Notes under the pieces: model-generated | Databases searched by the model: none | Seen by the model: the letters and a program-made list of their open reading frames with translations, nothing else | What the model was told of the DNA's origin: nothing | Program-made: the position numbers and the translations under genes | In this document: piece by piece, positions 8,974 through 16,913 of the stretch | Layout: every line of letters begins with the position of its first letter | How positions within the stretch are numbered: the first letter of the stretch is position 1 | From: Chrysochromulina tobinii | Taxonomy: Eukaryota > Haptophyta > Prymnesiales > Chrysochromulinaceae | Direction of reading: 5' to 3' | Assembly: GCA_001275005.1 (NCBI GenBank) | Contig: JWZX01001299.1 | Span: forward strand, 1-19,382 | Length of the DNA: 19,382 nucleotides

Positions 8974-10572
8974 ATGACCAAAATGAAGAAGAGCGGAGCC
9001 CCGGCCGACGGAGCACCGTCGGACGGAACGTCGACGAAGAAGACGGGCGCCAGCCAAAAGCCAAAGCGCTCGGACACGTCCAGGATGATGCTGTGGGCTG
9101 CGCCGGTTGTTGTCCTGCTGGCCGCTGGCATTGCATTTGTGTCCAAAACTAAGCTGTGGCACGATACTACTCCAACCCATGCGCAATACGCGGCTCAAAC
9201 CCGGCAAGGCACGGCTCCGGAGAAGGAGAATTCAACGCCATCCAAGACCGCTGCCAAAGGGCTGGGTGTGGACCCGACAACGAGCGCCAAACTGCCAAAG
9301 GGCTGGAGCTCTGCGACGGACCCGACGACCGGCGCGCAGTACTATTTCAAGCAGGGATCGCGCGAGACGCAGTGGGAGTTTCCGACCGAGGCGGTCGCCG
9401 TTGAGGCGCCTGGAGGAGGAGCGAGCGTCGCGCCCGCGGCGGGTGAGCCCGGTGAGCCCGCGGACTGCGCCGCATGGGCGGCGGCTGGCGAGTGCACTGC
9501 CAACCCGGCCTTTATGCGTACGGAGTGCAAGGTGACGTGCGAGCGAGCGGATGAGGCCGCATCGGCCCATCTAGTGGACCTGTACACGCCCAAGGCCGAG
9601 TGCGTCCAATGGGCGCAGATTGGCGAGTGCGAAAGCAACAAGGCCTTCATGCAGGCGCAGTGCGCGTTCTCATGCTCTCCCGCAGGCATCGGGGGCAAGG
9701 TCGATTCGCTGCGTGCCCAATACCGCGCTCGCTGCCCGCGCGCGCCCGACGTCAAGCCCGCCCTCGCTCCGGATGCGATGAACGCGACGTTCGAGCGCGT
9801 GATGTCGGAGTTTGGCGATCTCGAGCCCGAGATGCTCTCCAGTGACCCCCCGGTTGTCCTCTTCCACAACTTCTTGAGCGAGGCTGAGGCGGAGGCGTTC
9901 ATCAGGCATGGGAAAGGCAAGTACACGGAGTCGCGCGGCGTCGGCATCGACAAGAATGGCAAGACTATCGAGGTGTGAGGCCTGTGACTAGCCCTCTGAT
10001 GGCCCATGATTGCCGCTCACGACGACTTATGATAGCCTCCCTCTCATCAGGTGAAGACCGAGATCCGCACTTCGCGCCATGCCTGGTGCATGGAGAGCGC
10101 CTGCCTCGAGGACCCACTAGTGCAGGCCGTCCAGCAGCGTGTGAGCGACGTCACACAGGTACCCGTGCCCAACACTGAGTTCGCACAGCTCGTGCATTAC
10201 AATGCGTGCCCGAAGCACGACGACCCCACATGCGCCTTCTACCGGCGTCACTCGGACTGGATCGACGGCGACATCCACCTCGTGCAGGGCGTGCGCCTCT
10301 ACACAATGTTCATGTACCTCAACGACGTTCCGGAGGACGGCGGCGGCGGCACGCGCTTCACCGACCTGCCGGGAGGGCCGCTCACCATCCAACCCAAAAG
10401 GGGGAGGGCCGTGCTATGGCCCTCGGTGCTCGCGAGCGACCCAGGCAAACAAGACCACCGCACGCACCACGAGGCGATGACCGTGTTCAAGGGCGAGAAG
10501 TTTGGCGCCAACTTTTGGATCCACCAGTACGACTTCCGCACGCCGTACAAGATTGGGTGCACCCTAAATTAG
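8974..10572 (+). CDS. Membrane-anchored prolyl 4-hydroxylase with WW and two ShKT modules, one intron
   Basis: Exons 8974-9972 and 10051-10572 give 506 residues. The start is the first in-frame ATG. Order: Lys/Ser-rich cytosolic tail, a membrane segment (about 38-57, MLWAAPVVVLLAAGIAFV), a WW domain (about 107-137, LPKGW to TQWEFP), two six-Cys ShKT-type modules (about 164-189 and 209-234), then the 2-oxoglutarate/Fe(II) hydroxylase domain from about 293 to the end. Iron ligands are His400 and Asp402 (RRHSDWI) and His473, with the 2-oxoglutarate Lys483 in GEKFGAN. YLNDVPEDGGGGTRF and the RTS motif after the junction are typical. The enzyme hydroxylates peptidyl proline in the secretory pathway, for cell-wall or extracellular glycoproteins in algae. 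ShKT modules are common partners of algal and animal P4H, while a WW domain on the predicted lumenal side is unusual. All catalytic residues are present. Confidence 0.92.
9973..10050 (+). other. Intron (78 nt, phase 0) in prolyl 4-hydroxylase gene, decamer type
   Basis: GT at 9973 and AG at 10049-10050 join KTIE to VKTEIRTS and restore the P4H domain; read-through hits a stop at 9976. The intron contains (C/A)TGAT words at 9996, 10006 and 10029 and ends CCTCCCTCTCATCAG, like the introns at 14863-15079 and 16189-16266. The downstream exon starts with GTG, the same as the intron. Confidence 0.9.
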
Positions 10573-11146
10573 CCACACCACACGAGAGGGACGACGGGGC
10601 GGGCGCGATCAATTCCATCCGGCCGTCCTTGCGCGTTGCGGCCATAAAGCGGATCCGCGTTGATTGTGAGGCCCCGGCAGGGCCGCGCAGGGGCCGCGCG
10701 ACAGGACACGGTCTCTACCGGGCTGTGCGGTCGTGGTGTAATCTATAACACGCCATCGCGCATCGGATATCTCTGACCGTCGCAGCGATAAGCAAACCTC
10801 CACGACCACGAGTGCATGTCTCCCCGGATCGGATCGGATGTATGGTGTTTCCCTCTATCGGTCCGATTTAGGTCCGGTCCGATTAATCGGTTCTCGGCCG
10901 GCTTTTTCCGGGCGAGGCAGCGCCGACAACGCGGTCGACCCGTCTGTCCCTCCCCATCGCCGAAACCCGAACCCTCGCCGGAAAACCGAACCTTACTTCG
11001 ACCTTGCCAACTCTTTATGGCCCTCTTCACTTCCGTTGGAGCTCGTTGGCATCTCCCGAGGACCGCATCCAACCGCCACGGCGCACCCGGCGCCATGCCG
11101 GTTGTTAAGCCGGTTGCCGCGCCCGCTCCCGCTTCCCATTCGAATG
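10573..11146. other. Convergent 3' spacer with small GGATC/GGTCCGATT repeats
   Basis: 574 bases between the stops of the prolyl 4-hydroxylase (+) and transporter (-) genes. It holds a short GGATC-type repeat (10826-10839) and two copies of GGTCCGATT (10860-10868 and 10876-10884). Several frames are open here because of GC content, but none shows a recognisable domain or composition like the flanking genes. No RNA gene was recognised. Confidence 0.5.
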
Positions 11147-12895
11147 TCATACACTCACGCGCCTCGCAAGCCACGCCGAGGGTGGGAGCGCTTGCAGCGC
11201 AAAGAGGCGCGGCCGCACAAGAACGAACCACGCCACCCCGACGAGCAAGCTGAGCATGCATGTGGCTGTGTACCCGTCGATGAGCACCTCGGGCTTACAC
11301 TTGCACGGGGCGGCCACCGCTACTCCAAATACCTTGCCAATCGACTTGCCAAGAGCTTGCCAAGGCATGGCAAGAGCTTGCAGTGCGCCCGCCGTGGCTG
11401 GCGGCTCGCAGGAGCACGGGCGAGTGTGGTGCATCGCATCAATTAGGAAGAGCGCCGCGGTGTTGGGCCACGCAGCGCCCAGGTTGGCAATGGTGTTGAG
11501 CATGGTCATGTACGTGCCACCGATGCTCGGGTCGGCCACACGGTTAAAGAAGGCCATGATGGCCACAAAGCCCGTCTCCTGCACCGCCACCTGCACGAGG
11601 ATGGAGAGAGTGACCACCGCGTAGAGCCAATAAGGCAAGCCGCCCGAGCTGCCCCGGTGCGCGCCCACAACGGTCACGAGCGTGAGTGCAACCAGTCCCA
11701 TGAGCAGCCGTGCCGGGTAGAGGCGCGCGAAGATGTGCAGCGGCTTGGCCTCCTCGCCGGCCGCGCCCGTCGTCAAGAAGCGGCCGGAGACGTAGAGCTG
11801 CACGCCCATCCCAAGAACCTGTGGGCAGAGGGGAGTGGGGAGGGCGAAGGGGTGAGCACTTGCATGCGCGCACTCCGAGGAGCGCTGCCCCCCAAGCACC
11901 TGTGCGACGGAGACCATGATCGCGAGGTGCTCCTTCGGCATGCCCGCCTGCGTGATGCGCAGCGAGGTGGCCGAGCCGAAGACACCGAGCGCCGCACGGC
12001 ACGTGAGCAGCGCGAGCGCCATCGAGCGAACGGCGGGCAGTCGCAGCACGAGCCACATCTCCTCGTACGCGTCGCGCAGGAGGGTGCCGAGGGAGCCACG
12101 GAGTGGCATGTGCTCGTCGCCACGCGAGAGTAGCGCCACCCAAAGGGTCGAGGCGAGGAAGACCCATCCCCAGAAGAGCATGAACCCGCCCAGCGTGACG
12201 AGTCCATGGGTTTCGTCAAACGCAGCCGCCGGGCGCAAGTAGGCGTTACAAAACTCAGGCGAGTAGAGCGCGAGGAAGCCGGTGCTCGAGATCAGATATC
12301 CGAACGACTGGCCGATGGTGTTGCACGTCGCGCCGAGCTCCTTGTTGGCCGGCGATAGGATCGTGAGGGCGAGGCCATCCACTGCGATGTCCTGTGTGGC
12401 CGCCAGGAAGAAGAAAGCGAAGAAGAGCATCGTGAGCGTGCCCACCTCCACGGGCACGTCGACGCCACCGCCCTCGCCAAGCCACACATCGATGTGCGGC
12501 GCCGCCCACAGCAGCAGCGCGCCGATCGCCAACTGTGCGGGCACGATCCACGTCTTACGTCGGCCGAAGCGACTGTGGTACAGCGAGTCGACAAGGGGCG
12601 CCCATAGCAGCTTGAGCGAGAACGGCCAACTCGCAAAGGAAAACTTGCCCTGGTCGGAGTCCCGCAAGTTCTTTTTTTGCATCAGAAAAGGCACGGCGCT
12701 CGCGATGCCCATGGGTACGCCCTGCAGCGTGTACAGCAGCAGCAGCAGGCTGATCGCGAAAATGTCCTGCCGCCAGCCGACGACGGGCACCGTGTCGGCC
12801 GCTGATGCTTGCTTGCGCAGCTCAATGTCAGCTTCTGACCGCGCTGAGGAGCCAGAGGGTTGACTGCTGCTGCTGCGATTTCTGATCTCTGCCAT
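11147..12895 (-). CDS. SLC33A1: Acetyl-CoA transporter of the SLC33A1/AT-1 family, one intron
   Basis: Exons 12895-11900 and 11818-11147 (minus strand) give 555 residues, close to the roughly 550 of animal AT-1. The symbol is given by family resemblance. Signature stretches in order are LQGVPMGIASAVPFLMQKK, FSLKLLWAPLVDSLY, FGRRKTWIVPAQ, AATQDIAVDGLALTIL, TCNTIGQSFGYL, GMPKEHLAIM, DPSIGGTYMTMLNTIANLG and WPNTAALFLID. About eleven to twelve hydrophobic segments are present. The family carries acetyl-CoA from cytosol into the ER/Golgi lumen for acetylation of glycoconjugates and proteins. An in-frame ATG at 13009 would add 38 Arg/Pro-rich residues that look like 5' UTR, so 12895 was chosen. The lumenal loop near the C-terminus has a local CTTGGCAAG micro-repeat in its DNA and is poorly conserved. 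Confidence 0.94.
   Translation of the reverse strand: MAEIRNRSSSSQPSGSSARSEADIELRKQASAADTVPVVGWRQDIFAISLLLLLYTLQGVPMGIASAVPFLMQKKNLRDSDQGKFSFASWPFSLKLLWAPLVDSLYHSRFGRRKTWIVPAQLAIGALLLWAAPHIDVWLGEGGGVDVPVEVGTLTMLFFAFFFLAATQDIAVDGLALTILSPANKELGATCNTIGQSFGYLISSTGFLALYSPEFCNAYLRPAAAFDETHGLVTLGGFMLFWGWVFLASTLWVALLSRGDEHMPLRGSLGTLLRDAYEEMWLVLRLPAVRSMALALLTCRAALGVFGSATSLRITQAGMPKEHLAIMVSVAQVLGGQRSSECAHASAHPFALPTPLCPQVLGMGVQLYVSGRFLTTGAAGEEAKPLHIFARLYPARLLMGLVALTLVTVVGAHRGSSGGLPYWLYAVVTLSILVQVAVQETGFVAIMAFFNRVADPSIGGTYMTMLNTIANLGAAWPNTAALFLIDAMHHTRPCSCEPPATAGALQALAMPWQALGKSIGKVFGVAVAAPCKCKPEVLIDGYTATCMLSLLVGVAWFVLVRPRLFALQALPPSAWLARRVSV
11819..11899 (-). other. Intron (81 nt, phase 0) in acetyl-CoA transporter gene
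   Basis: On the minus strand the intron runs from GT at 11899 to AG at 11819. Its removal joins MVSVAQ to VLGMGVQL, the spacing seen in the SLC33 family. It has no in-frame stop and is 27 codons long, so a retained form would insert 27 residues. CACAGGTGCTTGGG at the donor and CACAGGTTCTTGGG at the acceptor differ at one base. The core GCATGCAAGTGCTCACC matches 16 of 17 bases of the calpain intron core. Confidence 0.8.
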
Positions 12896-13310
12896 TGTCG
12901 CTTCAAAGTCCCAGCGAACTGTGGGCGGGCAAAACGCGTGTGGACGATCGCGAGAGACTTTTGTGTCTCCCCCTGCGAAGCGTCGTTCCAAGCGCGAATT
13001 TTGGAACACGACTCTTCATGTACCCACCGTTGGAACTGGGGGGCTTAACATCGAGTAGGCAGAAAAGTGTTTGGTTCCTATTCGCTATTGTGTGAATTGC
13101 CGCTTCAGGGGGCGGCGTGCAAATTTCTACTCGGCGCCGCCCCTTGACTACTAGCCCATTTGGGGGTTCACCGCCCACGCCGCACTTTCTTTTTATGGCT
13201 GTTTCTCAGCACGCCGTATTGTTTTCACGGCTATTCTGTTCACGATTTGTGTGTGTTCATGTTGCCGCCACATACAAGTAAGGCGCTAACGCGCGCTGGT
13301 CGGCTCGCCG
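12896..13310. promoter_or_regulatory. Divergent promoter region between transporter and coiled-coil genes
   Basis: 415 bases between two outward-facing ATGs. It includes the probable 5' UTR of the transporter (to about 13010), a GC-rich hairpin (13106-13146) and an AT-richer part with CTTTTTATGG at about 13189-13198, which may serve the coiled-coil gene 115 bases downstream. No gene is visible. Confidence 0.45.
13106..13146. repeat. Inverted repeat with 12-bp arms
   Basis: CAGGGGGCGGCG (13106-13117) can pair with CGCCGCCCCTTG (13135-13146) with a single G-T pair, leaving a 17-base AT-rich loop. It sits in the divergent promoter region, so it could be a cruciform or a pair of GC-box sites on opposite strands. 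Confidence 0.5.
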
Positions 13311-16300
13311 ATGGAGCTGAGCTCCCCGCAGCGCCGCATACTCGAGTCGACGCGCAACACCGTGTCGCTTGCCAAGTCAAAGCTCTCGGTGCTGCAGCAG
13401 GCGATCGACGAGCGCTTGTCCGCGGCGCTCGCCAAGAATGCTGAGCTGCACGCGGAGCTGATGGGCACGAAGGAGAGGCTGCGTGCCACTGAGGAGAGGC
13501 TGCACGCCACTGAGGAGCACACGAAGGCGGCCACACGCGCGAGCTCGAGCGAGATCGAGGCCATTCGACAGGAGGCAGCCATCTGCGCTCGCCGTGCGCA
13601 TGCGGCAGAGGACAAGATGCAGCAGTTGGCGGCGCGGGAGCATCCTCTGCTTGAGAGGAGCATGGCTCTCGAGCGCCGTGCGACGCAGGCCGAGGAGGCG
13701 GTCAAGAACCTGGCGCACCAGGCCGAGATTCGCGCCGCGCTTTCGAATGCGGCGCTCGAGGCCGAGGTCGACAACCGGCGGGCGCTCGAGCGCTCGCTCG
13801 GCGCCGAGCTGGCCGCCGCGCAGAACGAGGCTTTACGTCAGCGGCAGCGCGCCGACGAGGCGTCAGGGGCGCTCTCGGCCGAGCGGCTTGGCGTCGTGAC
13901 GAGCAGTGAGACGTTCGCGCGCGACGCCGAGCGCCAGGTCTCCGCTGCGGCCGAAGCGGTGAACGTGAATGAGAGAGAGGCTGCGATCGCGCGCTCGGCT
14001 GAGGCTGTGCGGCGTGCGGAGTCGGCAGAGCGTGAGGTGGGGCGTGCACGGAGTGCCGCGGCCAGCGCGGAGGCGCGCGCGCGGACGCTCGAGGCTGAGG
14101 CCGCGGAGGTGCGCGCGGCGGCGGCCGAGTGGCGAGCGCGCGCCGAGGCGGCTGAGGAGGCGATCGCGGCAGCAAGGGACGCGGCGAGTGCGGAGGCGGC
14201 TCAGCGCGCGCGGCTCGCGTCGGAGCTGCCCTTGGCGCTCGAGGAGCGCGCGCATGCACGCCGGCGTGCCGAGGCCGCCGAGCGAGCCGCAGCGGAGGCG
14301 ACTGGCGAGGCGGCAGCGGCCAAGGCGGCTGAAGGGCGTGCACGAAGTGCCGCGACCAGCGCGGAGGCGCGCGCGCGGACGCTCGAGGCTGAGGCCGCGG
14401 AGGTGCGCGCGGCGGCGGCCGAGTGGCGCGCGCGCGCCGAGGCGGCCGAGGAGGCGATCGCGGCAGCGACGGATACCGCGAGTGCGGAGGCGGCGGAGGA
14501 ACGCACCCGCGCGCGCCGGAGGATAGAGGTGGCAGAGCGAGTCGCGGCGGAGGCGGGCCGCAACGCCTCAGACAAGCTCGCGAACGCGTCGGCGACGGTG
14601 CGCAAGGCGCAGGAGGAGGCGGCGGTGGCGACGGCGCGCGCGAAGAGTGCGGTCGAGCGCCTGCAGCTGCTTGAAGCGGAGCTCGGGCGGGAGCGCTCGT
14701 ACGTCAGCCAGGCGTCGCGGCGAATCGCTGAACAAGCGGCGGCTCTCGAGGCGACCAAGGCGGCCGTTGAGCAAGCGAGGCAGCAGGCGGCGAGCCACGC
14801 CCGATATCGGCAGACGATCGTGCAGCACCACCGGCTCACTGAGCAGCATCACAACGCGCTCGGTGCGCCCTTGGGGCCTATGATGGTCACTGATTGCCTC
14901 TGAGTGCCTCTGATGGGCCTATGATGGCGTCCCTCATCAGGTGCGCACGCGGCCGCCTTTGATTGCGTCCCTCATCACCTCTGATTGCGTCCTTCATCAG
15001 GTGCGCACGCGGCCGCGCTCCATGGAGCTCTGATGACGTCTGATGATCACTGATGACCCATGATTGCCTCCTTCATCAGGTGCGCACGCGGCCGCGCTCC
15101 ATGGAGCTCTCACACACGCCACCTCAGGCGCGCCCCTCGAGCCTCCCCAGGCCCATCTGCTTCTTGCCACGTCGCAGCTGCTCTCTCGCTCGATCGAGCA
15201 GCTGCGCCAGCGCCACGCCGCGCTCACGGCGGCGCTCGAGCCGGAGCCCAAGACAACGCCGGAGCCCAATCCTTGCGTAGGAGCCGGCTGCTGGGGAGCG
15301 CCCAAGACAACGCCCAGCGCGGAGGCGCCGCCGACAGCCGCGGCCCCGTCGTTGGCGGAGGTTCCGTCCTTGTCGGCGCTTCCGTCGTTGGCGGCGGCAC
15401 AGGCAGCGAGCTCCGCGGAGCTCGAGCGCCAAGCTGAGCGCCAAGCTGAGCGCCAAGCTGAGCGCCAAGCTGAGCGCCTAGCCGTGACGGCGCGCGAAGC
15501 CATGGCGCCCGTGACGGCGCGCGAAGCCATGGCGCTCAGCATGGCGCTCGTCGCCGCGTCGGCCTCCGAGAGTGCATGCTGGCGGGGCGAAGCCGCCGCG
15601 GCTGTGCACGCACGCCGGGCCACCGAAGAGGTTGCGAACGAGAAGGCCCGGCGCGCGGCCGCCGAGGTGGCGCGGTGGAAGGCCGAGGCCGAGGCGGCGC
15701 AGCATGCAGTGGCGAGGGCGGAGGCGCAGGCGGGGATGACGCCGGGGGGGGGCGGCCAGGAGGCCTACCCCCGTCGCCTCTCTGACTACGCCGCCGGGCT
15801 TCCTAACCTCCCGCTGCTACCGTCACTCTGGCCAGAGACGCCCCAGTACAAGCCACGCACCGCCGGGCGCATGGCGCTCGACATGGCGCCGCCGGCCACC
15901 GCCACGGCGCTCGCGCTCGACTCGCTGCCACCATACCGGGAGCCGTCCTGGGCGCCTCGGCCACCCGCGGCCCCCTCCTCGAGCGCCGTCGTGGGCGCGT
16001 GCTCCGCCTACACAGGACTCGGTGCGCCGTACGGTGCGGACGTTCTGAGTGCGGAGGCGGTGGCTCGCGAGGTGATGCGTTCCATCGACCTCGCAGCGGA
16101 GCAGCTCAGCCAGGCCGAGATGCGCGCGAATGCATGCGTCGGGTTCGCGACTCCGACGCCACCATCGGCGGCGGCGCAACTGCTACCGGTACGATCGGCC
16201 GCTGATTGAGGGGGCACTGATGGCGCCTGATTGCGTCTGATGACCTCTGATTGCCTCCCTAATCAGGTACCGGTACGATCGGCCGGAGGAGGAGAAGCCG

Positions 16301-16551
16301 CAGGGCCAGTTGCATCGCGCGATGCACCCAGCTCGACCCCGTGTGTCTCGATGGCTCCGCCGAGCCCCGATCTCAACGGCTTCACACCCAATGCGACCGC
16401 CGGTGTGAATGCGAGGCCAGCGGCAGAGCGGCTCGACGACGAGCTCATGCGCATCGACAACGAGATTGCCAAGTTGCAGCAGGCGCTACAAACGGCGAGC
16501 ACGACCGAGGGAGATCCAGGACGCATGGAGTGCCGGACTGCGAGTGCATAG
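13311..16551 (+). CDS. Long Ala/Glu/Arg-rich coiled-coil protein, two introns
   Basis: Exons 13311-14862, 15080-16188 and 16267-16551 give 981 residues. Residues about 10-500 are an almost unbroken heptad-type helix rich in Ala, Glu, Arg and Gln (for example AEARARTLEAEAAEVRAAAA), including a 98-residue internal duplication. Exon 2 continues with a shorter helix, a four-fold RQAE repeat (about 15427-15474) and a doubled VTAREAMA unit, followed by a Pro/Ala-rich region. Exon 3 ends with another heptad stretch (RLDDELMRIDNEIAKLQQAL). No catalytic domain, signal peptide or membrane segment is visible, so a structural role in cytoskeleton, centrosome or flagellar base is possible but unproven. 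The junctions rest on frame continuity and splice sites: both exon ends run into stops soon after the donors. The ATG at 13311 is the first in frame. Confidence 0.72.
14041..14494 (+). repeat. 160-bp near-identical segment repeated with a 294-bp period inside the coiled coil
   Basis: 14041-14200 and 14335-14494 are nearly identical, including the run encoding ARTLEAEAAEVRAAAAEWRA. The period of 294 bp is 98 codons, or exactly 14 heptads, so the duplication keeps the coiled-coil register. Confidence 0.85.
14863..15079 (+). other. Three-unit compound intron (217 nt, phase 1) in coiled-coil gene, decamer type
   Basis: Donor GT at 14863, productive acceptor AG at 15078-15079. It is built of three units, 14863-14940, 14941-15000 and 15001-15079. 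Each starts with GTGCGC and ends with CATCAG, giving two internal CAG|GTGCGC joints. Using the acceptor at 14940 or at 15000 leads to an in-frame TGA shortly after, so only the last acceptor keeps the protein open. Decamer words (C/A)TGAT start at 14880, 14890, 14910 and 14921 and at 15030, 15040, 15050 and 15060. Confidence 0.82.
15001..15110 (+). repeat. 31-bp exact copy of exon 2 start inside the intron
   Basis: 15001-15031 and 15080-15110 are identical over 31 bases (GTGCGCACGCGGCCGC, then GCTCCATGGAGCTCT). The identity extends upstream to about 50 bases with one mismatch if the shared TGATTGC-CATCAG intron end is included. Period 79 bases. A shorter 16-base copy is at 14941-14956. Confidence 0.92.
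15427..15474 (+). repeat. 12-bp repeat CGCCAAGCTGAG, four copies
   Basis: Four perfect tandem copies encode (RQAE)4 in the coiled-coil gene. A doubled segment encoding VTAREAMA follows directly at about 15484-15535. Confidence 0.85.
16189..16266 (+). other. Intron (78 nt, phase 0) in coiled-coil gene, decamer type, with 18-bp flanking duplication
   Basis: GT at 16189 and AG at 16265-16266 join AQLLP to VPVRSAGG. CTGAT words start at 16202, 16217, 16227, 16237 and 16247, the last four exactly 10 bases apart. The 18-mer TACCGGTACGATCGGCCG is present at 16184-16201 across the donor and again at 16268-16285 just after the acceptor. The last intron bases are CCTCCCTAATCAG. Confidence 0.85.
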
Positions 16552-16913
16552 CGGAGTTTAATCAATATCAATGACATGCAATTATGTGGCCTGGTCGCAT
16601 AGTTAAACGCCGTCGCGGGCCACACACGTAACACACACGCCGACCGATTGTGCGACGCGGGGTCTTTGTACAAGCTGCCACAAATATTCAAATTATTTAT
16701 TAGGCAAGATTTGTAACCAGGTTGTCTGTTATTTAGTAACTTGAACTTGAACTTGTCAAGAACTACTTGTATGGGTGAAAACTACCCATGGGCGCCTTGA
16801 AGTTCTATTAGGAATTCAAACGAAAGTCCGACAAAAGTCTGCAAATAAGGAATTCCTACCCGCGGGTCTCGTTCCATAGACCTCTAACAAGCGACGGTTT
16901 TCTGGGTTCGGTC
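16552..16913. promoter_or_regulatory. AT-richer spacer and presumed promoter of multi-TM gene
   Basis: 362 bases much less GC-rich than the genes. Contents: an AT-rich block (about 16680-16702, CAAATATTCAAATTATTTATT), a TTGAAC-type direct repeat (16741-16756), a hairpin ATGGGT-7-ACCCAT near 16771-16789, and the inverted pair TAGGAATTC (16809-16817) and GAATTCCTA (16850-16858). No gene is seen. Terminal features of a transposon were looked for, but no target-site duplication or coding remnant was found. Confidence 0.45.

Noticed and set aside
10743-11261. Open frames on both strands in the convergent spacer (also 10838-11446 +)
   Set aside because: No domain or biased composition, and the right part overlaps the secure transporter gene.
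13702-14839. Minus-strand open frames opposite the coiled-coil gene
   Set aside because: Ala/Arg/Ser or Pro/Arg mirror composition of a heptad-coding strand; no independent support.
16680-16860. MITE or other transposon in the AT-richer island
   Set aside because: The inverted repeats are short and internal; no flanking target-site duplication or second copy is seen in the window.
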